Below, in pieces: positions 15,877-23,096 of a DNA stretch of 35,584 nucleotides (position 1 is the first letter of the stretch; the number at the start of each line of letters is the position of its first letter). Source of the stretch: an uncultured bacterium (GTDB lineage Bacteria > Verrucomicrobiota > Kiritimatiellia > RFP12 > UBA1067); NCBI GenBank assembly GCA_902761035.1, contig CACWIW010000108.1, positions 1 through 35,584 on the forward strand, written 5' to 3'. The translations under genes and the position numbers were made by a program. A model generated the notes under the pieces. The model did not search any database. It saw only the letters and a list, made by a program, of their open reading frames with translations, and had not been told where the DNA came from.

Positions 15877-15930
15877 GGGCCGACCACCGGGCGGCCCGGA
15901 GGTGGGGCGAGGCGTCCCGCCGAGCCGCCC
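15746..15930. repeat. Cluster of modular hairpin repeats
   Basis: Starts with a large hairpin: GGGGGGCGC (15746-15754) pairs with GCGCCCCCC (15782-15790), with an inner CGGGA/TCCCG stem. Then come a GGCTCGCC unit ending CCCCACC, a GGCGCG/CGCGCC unit ending CCCTACC, and two units in reverse orientation (beginning GGTAGGGGCC and GGTGGGGCG). The same units occur at 17036-17110, 17983-18092 and inside the nuclease gene. Confidence 0.8.
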
Positions 15931-15956
15931 ACAAACCAACCGAAAGGAACGAAACA

Positions 15957-16505
15957 ATGAACAAAGTCAAAACCAGGAACGGCGCACGGGTGATGCCGGC
16001 GTACGTGACGAACGGCGCGGCCGTGGGCGTGACCATGGCCCGCAAGGCGCAGAGCTGGGGCCACATCGACGAGGCTGAGCTCTGCCAGCGTCTCCGCAGG
16101 TCCACGGGCTTCCAGATCGCCCCATGCGGGCTGCTGGCCGTCTTCGACGAGATCGCCGAGGTGCTCCGCGAGGGGTACGACGTGCAGCTCGCCGACCGCT
16201 GCCGGTTCTTCGCGTGCGTCAACAAGGCGCACACGAGGCTGGAGGTGGTCGCCCAGACCATGGGCAGGTTCCGCAACGCGATGGCCGACATCCCGTTCGC
16301 GTTCGTGGCGGACGGCGAGACGGTGAGCGAGGCGACGCTAAGGGAACGCGCGAAGACGCTGGCGAGGGAACGCGCCGAGCGTGCGGCGGCGAAGGCCGCC
16401 CGCGCACGGCAGTCAGCCTCCGCGGCGCAGGTGACGCCCGACACGCAGGTGACGTGCCCGAACTGCGGCGCGACATTCCGCGTTGGCCGCCGGGTGGCGG
16501 CGTAA
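15957..16505 (+). CDS. HU-like DNA-binding protein with zinc-ribbon-type tail
   Basis: 182 residues. The ATG at 15957 is chosen for AAAGGAAC 7-14 nt upstream; a longer frame would read through the repeat cluster. Residues 15-110 follow the HU/IHF-like pattern: helices ELCQRLRRSTGFQI and GLLAVFDEIAEVLREGYDVQL, then a beta segment. An Ala/Arg-rich helix and a C-terminal CPNC (CPNCGATFRVGRR) follow; one CxxC pair alone would give half a zinc site. HU-like proteins bend or coat DNA. It is the first of three HU-like genes in this block, so a joint architectural role for the element is likely. Confidence 0.65.
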   Translation: MNKVKTRNGARVMPAYVTNGAAVGVTMARKAQSWGHIDEAELCQRLRRSTGFQIAPCGLLAVFDEIAEVLREGYDVQLADRCRFFACVNKAHTRLEVVAQTMGRFRNAMADIPFAFVADGETVSEATLRERAKTLARERAERAAAKAARARQSASAAQVTPDTQVTCPNCGATFRVGRRVAA

Positions 16506-16541
16506 ACAGGAAAGAACAAAAAACAGGAAAGGAAAAACGAA

Positions 16542-17021
16542 ATGAAGCCAAGTGAAATCAAGAAGCAGGCGGACGCGCTCATCGAGGGCGGCGTCCAGAG
16601 GATGGAGAGCTACCGCGCGGCGGTGCCGCTCGTGTTCGCGCTCAGGGACGCGGCGGCCACGGTAAGGCAGTTCGCCAAGGCGCTGGAGGCCAGCGCGGAC
16701 GAGCTGTCGCGACAGGCTGCCGGATACGCCGAGGAGCATCCCACGGCGCTCGACACGCCCCTCTCCGAAGCCAGGGACGGCGTCCGCAACGGCACGGTGG
16801 AGATCGGCGGCACCACGTACCGCCTCACGGTCTCGCCGGACAGGATCAGGCGCCTCGACGGCGGCAACATGACGCAGCAGTTCCTCAAGGGGCTTCCCGA
16901 GGGCTGGACGAAGGCCAAGCTCACGCTGGTCGAAGGAGCCTTCAAGGACCTCGACGCGGAGGAGCTGGCAAGGCACGCCCTTTGCCGCGAGACGAAGCGC
17001 GAGTGGTCCGTCGCGGCGTAG
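16542..17021 (+). CDS. Coiled-coil protein of unknown function
   Basis: 159 residues, ATG at 16542 with GGAAAGGA upstream. The first 70 residues form an amphipathic Ala-rich helix (ALRDAAATVRQFAKALEASA), the rest a mixed domain (VEIGGTTYRLTVSPDRIRRL, then GWTKAKLTLVEGAFKDLDAEEL). The arrangement is reminiscent of small phage or element DNA-protection proteins, but I cannot assign a family. Its neighbours on both sides are HU-like proteins. The stop is followed at once by a hairpin repeat pair. Confidence 0.6.
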   Translation: MKPSEIKKQADALIEGGVQRMESYRAAVPLVFALRDAAATVRQFAKALEASADELSRQAAGYAEEHPTALDTPLSEARDGVRNGTVEIGGTTYRLTVSPDRIRRLDGGNMTQQFLKGLPEGWTKAKLTLVEGAFKDLDAEELARHALCRETKREWSVAA

Positions 17022-17035
17022 GGGGTGCGCTACGG

Positions 17036-17110
17036 AGGTGGGGCGAACCCTCCGGGTGAGCCGCGGCGGCTCGCCGAGGACGGCTCGCCCCACCCTGGAG
17101 GGTCGCGCTC
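17036..17110. repeat. Pair of facing hairpin repeat units
   Basis: GGTGGGGCGAACCC... in one orientation and GGCTCGCCGAGGACGG...CCCCACC in the other, so the GGTGGGG and CCCCACC tails point outward. The first is close to the reverse complement of the unit at 9924-9950 in the nuclease gene. Confidence 0.7.
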
Positions 17111-17126
17111 CGTCGCGACCGCCGAC

Positions 17127-17258
17127 TACCCTCACGGGGGGTACGGCTTACCCTCACGAGGGGTTTGAGTTACCCTCACGAGGGGTTTGAGTTACCCTCA
17201 CGAGGGGTTTGCACTACCCTCACGAGGGGTTTGGACCGCCCTCACCGGCAAAACAACG
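17127..17258 (+). repeat. 22-bp tandem repeat, five units plus one degenerate
   Basis: Units of exactly 22 nt at 17127, 17149, 17171, 17193 and 17215, consensus TACCCTCACGAGGGGTTTG plus three variable bases; a decayed sixth unit follows. Each unit holds the small palindrome CCCTC-AC-GAGGG. No spacers, so not a CRISPR array. It lies in the 300-nt gap before the second HU-like gene. A 22-bp period equals two helix turns and is the classic size of plasmid iterons; an operator array for the HU-like gene is the alternative. Confidence 0.85.
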
Positions 17259-17329
17259 AACATGCAACGGCGTCCCGGCGCGGGTGCGACGGGTGTCCTC
17301 TTCAACCAGGCAATCGAAAGGAAAATGAA

Positions 17330-17958
17330 ATGACAGTCAAGTTCATAACTATAAAGGGCCAGGGCGAGATCGCCCGCGCGCCCTTCTACATGGGCGTCGT
17401 CCAGCACGAGCGCACGTTGTCGGCGCAGGAGACCTACGAGCTCTGCGCCAACCACACCGGCTACAAGGCCACGGCGATCAAGGCGGTGTTCATGGCGGTC
17501 GCGGAGTACATCCGCGAGAACCAGCGCAGGGGCAACATCACGTTCATCGACGGGGTGGCGTCCATACGCAACTACGTCAAGGGCGCGTTCCAGGGGCTCT
17601 CCGGCCCGTGGGTCAAGGGCGTGAACTACATCTCGGTGAACGCAGTCGAGATGGATCCGTTCAAGACGATCCTCGCGGCCGTGGTGCCGACCAACCGCAC
17701 ACCGGCACGGACGTGTTCTCCATCGCGGGCGCAGACCTCGCGCCGGACGCGACGAAGGACGACGAGTACGTGGCGCTCGTTGACGCGCACGGCGTGGAGA
17801 CGAAGGCGGAGATCGACTTCAGCGACCTCCAGAACGTCAAGGCGCACCTCGCCTCGGCGATTCCGGCGGGCGAGTACACGCTCAAGGTCTACACGCGCAG
17901 CGGCCTCGGCGACGAGTTCGGCGTACACGTGGCAAGCCGGAGGGTGGTAGTTGGTTGA
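17330..17958 (+). CDS. HU-like DNA-binding protein with Ig-like tail, frameshifted
   Basis: Start ATG 17330 with GAAAGG upstream. Residues 1-120 are a clear HU-like domain of the Bacteroidota/PVC type (PFYMGVVQHERTLSAQETYE, VFMAVAEYIRENQRRGNITF, VASIRNYVKGAF). At about 17694-17704 the reading frame shifts by -1: the first frame turns into Arg/Ser-rich nonsense, while the frame ending at 17958 reads a sensible tail (TDVFSIAGADLAPDATKDDE ... GEYTLKVYTRSGLGDEFGV) typical of Ig-like DUF4469-type domains. So one base is missing relative to the intact gene, by mutation or sequencing error. Without repair the protein keeps the HU part and gets an aberrant tail to 17950. Confidence 0.7.
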
Positions 17959-18133
17959 TTGGTAGTTGGTAGTTGGTTAGCGGCAGTTGGCGGCGCGCTC
18001 GGTGATCGCGCCCTACCATGCGGCGGCTCGCCGAGGACGGCTCGCCCTACCATGCGAACCGGTAGGGGCCGACCACCGGGCGGCCCGCATACGCCAACAA
18101 ACCAACTACCAGCAAACCAACAAACCAACTACC
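17946..18133. repeat. Hairpin repeat cluster flanked by inverted GGTAGTTGGTT copies
   Basis: GGTAGTTGGTT occurs at 17946 and 17968; its reverse complement AACCAACTACC occurs at 18100 and 18123, with further partial copies between. The inverted flanks enclose three hairpin units (17983-18092) nearly identical in sequence and order to part of the 15746-15930 cluster. The left flank contains the stop of the frameshifted HU-like gene. Confidence 0.75.
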
Positions 18134-18178
18134 AGCAAATGGTTCGAAAACGAAAAAGCAAAAGAAAGGTAAACGAAA

Positions 18179-19155
18179 ATGGCAAGACATGAAGTGATCA
18201 TTCACGAGAACCCGGGTCTGGGCGAGCTCGCCCCGTACACCGGCAACTACATCTCCAAGGAGACGCTCAACGTGAAGGCGTTCGCCGAAGCGGTGGGCGC
18301 GAAGTGCGGCCTGCACGCGATCCAGGTGATCTCTATCCTCGGAGGTTCCTTCGAGGCAATCGAGGCGCTGGAGCGCGAGGGGCTCGTGCGCGTCCACACG
18401 GACATCGGCGTGGTCTGCGGCGTCATCAAGGGGTCGTTCCCCACGGCGGACGCCGCGTTCGACCCGGAGCGCAACTCGCTCGAGCTCGCGCTACGCCTCG
18501 ACGACGCGATCAGGTACGACCTGTCCGACGTCGTCCCGACGATCGTGACGGACGAGAGCGTGACGAAGCTGCGCGTGGACAACGTAATGGACCTCGTGGA
18601 GGAGCGCCCGATGAACCTCATCCACGGACGGCACGTGTTCCGCGTGGCGGGGTTCAACATGGTGCTCTCGGACGAGGGCGCGACGGCGTACCTGCAGAAC
18701 GCGCTCGGCACCACGTTCCCGCTCATCATCGACGAGGTCGTCTCGAAGCAGCTGTTCAAGGCGCACACCGCCGAGCTGCTGCCCGCGGGCGACTACAAGC
18801 TCGTCGTGAAGAGCCGCGCGGGCGACGCAGGCGGTCCGCTCCAGACGTCGTTCCGCAAGGTGAAGTACCTGCGCGTGGTCGATCCCGTGCCTCTCGCCCA
18901 GACGAGCGACGGCAAGTGCAAGATCATGTCCTTCAAGGACGGCGACAGCGCGACGAACTTCTCGTTCGGCGACGACTGGACGCTGGAGGGCAGCGGTCTC
19001 TGGGGTGGACATGAAGTGCCTACTGGCGAGTGGATGTTCGGCGACATTCGCGCGAACGTGGACGGCACTCCTGTCATCTTTGGCATAGATGAAAGCCCAA
19101 GGACGGCGCCACCGAAACACTCACGCTCACGATCCCGCACCTCACCGTGAGCTAA
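18179..19155 (+). CDS. HU-like protein with DUF4469/Ig-like domains, frameshift near the end
   Basis: ATG 18179; the ribosome site AAAGAAAGG lies slightly upstream. Residues 1-130 form a divergent HU-like domain (NYISKETLNVKAFAEAVG, GGSFEAIEALEREGLVRVH). Residues 150-235 (SDVVPTIVTDESVTKL, AELLPAGDYKLVVKSRAGD) look like a DUF4469-type Ig fold, and a second beta domain follows (SDGKCKIMSFKDGDSATNF). Near 19095 the frame changes by -1: the continuing frame stops at 19150 after a Ser/Arg-rich end, whereas the alternative frame gives KDGATETLTLTIPHLTVS and stops at 19155, as an Ig-like strand should. Proteins of this layout are common in Bacteroidota and PVC genomes and presumably bind DNA. Confidence 0.7.
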
Positions 19156-19181
19156 GAAGGTTCGCCCCACCCTTACAAAAG

Positions 19182-19217
19182 ACGGCTTCCCCAGTCAACA
19201 TTGATTGAGGAAGCCGT
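19182..19217 (+). terminator. Strong hairpin terminator at the end of the element block
   Basis: Left arm 19182-19198 (ACGGCTTCCCCAGTCAA) pairs with right arm 19201-19217 with two mismatches and a 2-nt loop; TTCACTTTTCTTT follows on the right and ACAAAAG precedes on the left. It probably ends transcription from the HU-like genes and, in reverse, from the exosortase operon. The rest of 19156-19379 holds no convincing gene. Confidence 0.75.
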
Positions 19218-19379
19218 TCACTTTTCTTTCAAGCCCAGTCTTTTTCAGTGTATATCTTTCCTGGAACAAGGTCATAAAGTTTTTTCAGCGATTGGGGTCT
19301 CGCCCTTTTTCGTGTCGGAGGAAATAGCATACCAAAAATCTGACCCGCGAGCGGGATGACTTTCAAAAAGTAGAGAGCG

Positions 19380-20744
19380 CTATTCTGCGACGGTGACGAT
19401 CCACCACGGGCCGGCGGTGCGGCCAAGGAGGGCGTTGAAGAACCAATCCGGCACGTCGGCGAATGTGGCACCGTTTGCACTGCGCACCTGCTCGCGCACC
19501 TTTAGCGTTTCGCCGCCCCGCGTTGCACGAAACGCGGACCACGCGCCCGCGCCGTCGCCCACGAGCGGCAGCGGCTCGATACGCCAGCCCGTCGCCCGCA
19601 GACAGTACGCCGCGCCGTGTACGCGGTGCGTCGGACGCGTCGTCCAGCGCAGAATCACCATGCGACGCCCCGCCCTGAAACGCCCGATCCGTCCGGGAAA
19701 GTTCTGCGCGAACATCTCTTCAAACTCGCTTTGCGGCTCTTCCACAAGCACGTCCCCGTCAAACGTTTCCGGCCACCCCGGAAACTGCGCCGTTTCCGCG
19801 TCGTTCACAGCGGAACGAACGGAAGGACGGCAGACCATGCACAACACGGCCACGGCGAAGAAGGCGGACATCGCAAGAATGCGCCCCCATCCGTCCACCT
19901 TTGGCTTCTGGGCATCACCTGTGCCCTTCTGCGCATTCCCTCCATGCGGCACGCACACAACGAGCAACAGAGCCGCCAACAGGGCGATGCCGCCCACGAC
20001 CTCATGCGCCGCGCTTCCCAACTTCAGTCCCGTTGACGCAAATACCGTCAGCACCGCCACACGGGCGGCGTTGGCCAGACACACGGCCACAATCGCAAGC
20101 GCACACACGCCGATCGTGCGTACTGTCCGCAGACGCCACACCTGCGCGAGAACGAGAGCCAGCACGACGCCCGTCCCCAGCATCGCCACCCCCGCACACG
20201 GCGCATCGACCCACACGGGTACGCCGCCCACCGCGATTTCCATTCCGTTCCGGACCACCTCCAACCCCGTAAGACACAGCAGCGCCGTCGCCATGAACGT
20301 GGACACCGCGCGAAGCGGAACGCCAAGGATCAGGTCCAGGATGAAAAGCGTCGGCAACCCCGCCACGGCCAGTCCCGCAAGCGGCGCCGGAAACTCCCCC
20401 TGGTCGCGCGTGGCGGGCACAAGCAACGACACGCCCCCCAACACGCCAAACAGCCCGCACAGCGTGATTGGCAGAAAAGGCCTCGTAACCCAATACGCCG
20501 CGAGACCGGACGCGGCTAACGCGTATGTTCGCGTCGACGGACGCGCCGCCTTCCATCCGTTGCGCCGCCACGCATCTACGATGAACACCGCAAGCGCGGC
20601 CCACGCCGCCATCCCCGCGTCAAGCGGCTCGCCGATTCGCGCGAACCACCATGCCCAGAACGAGAAGAGCGCACCTCCCCATGCGAACGCCGCCAGCGCC
20701 CTCTCCGCGACGTCCCTCACGTCAGGCGCGAACCTTCCTTGCAC
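19380..20744 (-). CDS. Exosortase with fused EpsI-like C-terminal domain
   Basis: 454 residues, with about eight hydrophobic segments in the first 270. The exosortase catalytic triad is visible: Cys in VDAPCAGVAML (residue 183), Arg in CLANAARVAVL (228) and His in GSAAHEVVGG (247). The enzyme recognises PEP-CTERM signals and cleaves or transfers the protein during export. From about residue 285 a further membrane segment leads to a soluble domain with HRVHGAAYCLRATGWRIE, matching the EpsI family (DUF3485) that accompanies exosortases, here fused. The start overlaps the end of the VIT gene by 23 nt, so the two are coupled; that VIT protein carries a PEP-CTERM tail and is the evident dedicated substrate. 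Confidence 0.88.
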   Translation of the reverse strand: MQGRFAPDVRDVAERALAAFAWGGALFSFWAWWFARIGEPLDAGMAAWAALAVFIVDAWRRNGWKAARPSTRTYALAASGLAAYWVTRPFLPITLCGLFGVLGGVSLLVPATRDQGEFPAPLAGLAVAGLPTLFILDLILGVPLRAVSTFMATALLCLTGLEVVRNGMEIAVGGVPVWVDAPCAGVAMLGTGVVLALVLAQVWRLRTVRTIGVCALAIVAVCLANAARVAVLTVFASTGLKLGSAAHEVVGGIALLAALLLVVCVPHGGNAQKGTGDAQKPKVDGWGRILAMSAFFAVAVLCMVCRPSVRSAVNDAETAQFPGWPETFDGDVLVEEPQSEFEEMFAQNFPGRIGRFRAGRRMVILRWTTRPTHRVHGAAYCLRATGWRIEPLPLVGDGAGAWSAFRATRGGETLKVREQVRSANGATFADVPDWFFNALLGRTAGPWWIVTVAE

Positions 20745-23082
20745 GGAACATCCACACGAAAAGGAGAACCAGCGCCGCCAAAATGAGGCACACGATCGAC
20801 CCCGGCTCCGGGACGGTCGGCACGGAGGACGTCGTGGTCGGCACGGAATCCGCGTCCGCCGGCTTCAAGTTGTTCTGCTTGTACTCCTCCGCCGTCTCCA
20901 GCACCACCGCGCCCGTAACGGGCGTGACGATCTGCCACGGCAGGGCCGTCTTCTGCGCCTTCTCGAGGCTGACAGGATCGCCCACGCGATACCTTCGCAC
21001 CGTCTCCTCCGCCGCCCACAGCCGTCCGAGATGCCTTCCGGCCGGTACGGCGCCATCCGGCACGTCCGCGCGCGCCACGTTCGTGCGCGTCGTCTGCCAC
21101 GCGACAGCGCCCCATTTGGAGAACACGCCCTCGAGGGCCGCGACGGCGTCGCCCTTGAGCGCGTCAGCAGTACACGAGGTCACAGACGGACTAGACGCGA
21201 GCGAAGACGAGATTTCACACGTGCCCGGAGCGATCTGGCAGAGGACCATGCGGACATTCGCCGCGCCGGCGAGTTTCGCGGAGAGCACGTCCGCGGTTTG
21301 CGACACGACCGGCTGGACGGCATGAATCCACACGAGCGCGGCCGGATCGGGATTCTTGGCAAGCGAGTCGAGCGCCCGCACGAGCGTCACGAGGTTGCAG
21401 CGCCCTCCCGCACAGGCGTGCGACTGGATTGCCTGTTCGAACGCGTGCGCGCGGCCCGTGTCGTTCGCAGGCGACGCGATGGGGGCCGACGGGGCTTCGT
21501 CGTCCACGAGCCAGAGATCGACAGACGTATCGGCGGGAATCGCGGCAAGTGCGCGTGCGGCGTTCTTCTTGAAGAAAAGCGACATCGCGGCGGACGAATC
21601 CAGCACCACGGCGACGCGCTTCGGTTTCCAGCCTGCCGCGCGGGACATGCGCTGTACGACGGCGCGGCCGATGATCGGGACGTACTTGTCCTCCACGTAC
21701 ACCGCAACGGGAGCGGGCGGTTTTTCAAGCGCCTTCGTCTCGTCGGCGGGCAGGCCAAGCAGGTCGCCCGGAATACTGAAATTCTGCGTCAGGATTGCGG
21801 GTGCGGGAAGACGCGCCGTCTTGCCGTCGTCCGAAAGTTCCAGCGGAACGGTCATGCCGATCCGCACCTTCATCTCCCCGTTCGGCGGCACGGGGAAACA
21901 CTGCATCTGCACCTGGTCGGGTCCGCACACGTTCACCAGCACGGGGTCGCGGCGGCGTCTCACGACGCTTTCGTAGGCCCGGCGAACCTGTCCCTTCGTG
22001 CCGAACGCGGCCTCCCGCTCCTCGCCGTCGATCCAGAGCGTGAGGCGCGACACCACCCCGCCCGGCGGCAACGCGATGCGCGCGCGTGCCTCGCGCTGCT
22101 GGTAGCTGTCGTTGGCGAACACCAGCGTCCATTCGGCATAGCCGACGCTTCCGGGTGCGTCCACGGTCGTGGAATAGCTGGACCCCTTGAGCGAAAGACC
22201 GTCCACGACGCCTCCCATCTTCTCGCCGCCAATGAAACGGTCCCAGCTCAAGCGCCGACTTCCGCGACCGCCCCAGAAGTCAAACACGGTCTCTGGGTCC
22301 TCGCCGGTCACGCGGTAGTAGATGAGCCGGCGCTTCTCCATCGGGATGTCCGGCCTGAACGACGTCACTGCGGACCACAGCGCAAACCAATCGGCCCTTC
22401 CGCGATGACGCAGTTTTTTCCACAGCATTGCGTCGTCCGTCCAGACGCGCATCGTGCGCAGCATGCGCACGCCCCTCGCCGACGCTGCCGGATCGTCCGA
22501 CGCCGCCAGCCTCATGCCGTACACCTCGACGCACATTTCCGCGAACACCGCGAGCCATGCGACACCGGCCAATGCAAGCCCCCAGGCGAAGCCCTTCACC
22601 TTCCGGTCACCGTCCAATCCGGCCTGCCTGTCGAGACTTCGCCTAAAACCCATTGCCGCAAGCGTTGCAAACAGCGGCCCCGACGGCAGAAGTCCGATAA
22701 AGCCAAAGCCGAAGTACCAGAACGCCAGGCAGAAGAAGATCGCGCCGAACGCCGAGAGAGGCAGAAACGCGAACGCATACACGATCGAGATGCCGAAGGA
22801 GAAACCGCACATCGCACGCAGGAACTTGCTACCGACGCCCCATTCCTTCAGGCAACACAGCCAGACGATGAAGTTCACCACCGGCACGGCACACATCGCT
22901 GCGCATTGGAACACATTGCCGGTCAAGTCGCCGCCGAACGCCTCGGAGCAAATGCCGGTGCTCATTTCCACGGCCACGGATGCCGCAGGCAGCATCACGC
23001 CGAATAGTAACGTCGTCACAGGATGCGACAGCCCCCTAAGCAGACGGGCGAAGAATCCTGGTCTTCTTTCTGAGTTTTCCAT
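20722..23082 (-). CDS. Multi-pass VIT/vWA protein with PEP-CTERM sorting signal
   Basis: 786 residues. N-terminal membrane segments (about 20-40, 58-78, 90-145 and 165-190); a VIT domain (about 300-415, with SYQQREARARIALPPGGVVS and FPVPPNGEMKVRIGMTVPL); a von Willebrand A-like domain starting VAVVLDSSAAMS (about 490-501), in which the metal site DxSxS is incomplete because the last Ser is Ala; and a C-terminal VPEPG followed by a hydrophobic helix and RARKVRA, a textbook PEP-CTERM signal. Exosortases of the XrtN type in Bacteroidota also come with a VIT protein. The ATG has no Shine-Dalgarno but a TATAAT box 7 nt before it. Likely an envelope protein processed by the adjacent exosortase. Confidence 0.85.
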   Translation of the reverse strand: MENSERRPGFFARLLRGLSHPVTTLLFGVMLPAASVAVEMSTGICSEAFGGDLTGNVFQCAAMCAVPVVNFIVWLCCLKEWGVGSKFLRAMCGFSFGISIVYAFAFLPLSAFGAIFFCLAFWYFGFGFIGLLPSGPLFATLAAMGFRRSLDRQAGLDGDRKVKGFAWGLALAGVAWLAVFAEMCVEVYGMRLAASDDPAASARGVRMLRTMRVWTDDAMLWKKLRHRGRADWFALWSAVTSFRPDIPMEKRRLIYYRVTGEDPETVFDFWGGRGSRRLSWDRFIGGEKMGGVVDGLSLKGSSYSTTVDAPGSVGYAEWTLVFANDSYQQREARARIALPPGGVVSRLTLWIDGEEREAAFGTKGQVRRAYESVVRRRRDPVLVNVCGPDQVQMQCFPVPPNGEMKVRIGMTVPLELSDDGKTARLPAPAILTQNFSIPGDLLGLPADETKALEKPPAPVAVYVEDKYVPIIGRAVVQRMSRAAGWKPKRVAVVLDSSAAMSLFFKKNAARALAAIPADTSVDLWLVDDEAPSAPIASPANDTGRAHAFEQAIQSHACAGGRCNLVTLVRALDSLAKNPDPAALVWIHAVQPVVSQTADVLSAKLAGAANVRMVLCQIAPGTCEISSSLASSPSVTSCTADALKGDAVAALEGVFSKWGAVAWQTTRTNVARADVPDGAVPAGRHLGRLWAAEETVRRYRVGDPVSLEKAQKTALPWQIVTPVTGAVVLETAEEYKQNNLKPADADSVPTTTSSVPTVPEPGSIVCLILAALVLLFVWMFRARKVRA

Positions 23083-23089
23083 GGCGCTT

Positions 23090-23095
23090 ATTATA
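23090..23095 (-). promoter_or_regulatory. TATAAT box 7 nt before the VIT gene start
   Basis: Perfect -10 hexamer on the minus strand, beginning directly behind the fusA stop and followed by 7 nt and the ATG at 23082. No Shine-Dalgarno and no good -35. If used, it would give a leaderless mRNA. Confidence 0.4.
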
Positions 23096-23096
23096 A

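Noticed and set aside
17127..17258. CRISPR array
   Set aside because: The 22-nt units follow each other without spacers and no cas gene is present; it is a tandem repeat.
19229..19480. 83-codon minus-strand frame after the exosortase stop
   Set aside because: Its first third overlaps the exosortase gene in another frame and has no ribosome site; the last 50 codons (ending LYDLVPGKIYTEKDWA) read like protein and may be a small relic, but there is not enough to call a gene.
19393..23007. Very long plus-strand open frame (about 1200 codons) antisense to the exosortase and VIT genes
   Set aside because: The complementary strand encodes clear exosortase and VIT/PEP-CTERM proteins; the antisense product is Arg/His/Pro-rich with no domain, the usual shadow in GC-rich DNA. 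The same applies to long antisense frames over hsdR (4005-7073), hsdM (7977-9527) and fusA (23661-25469).
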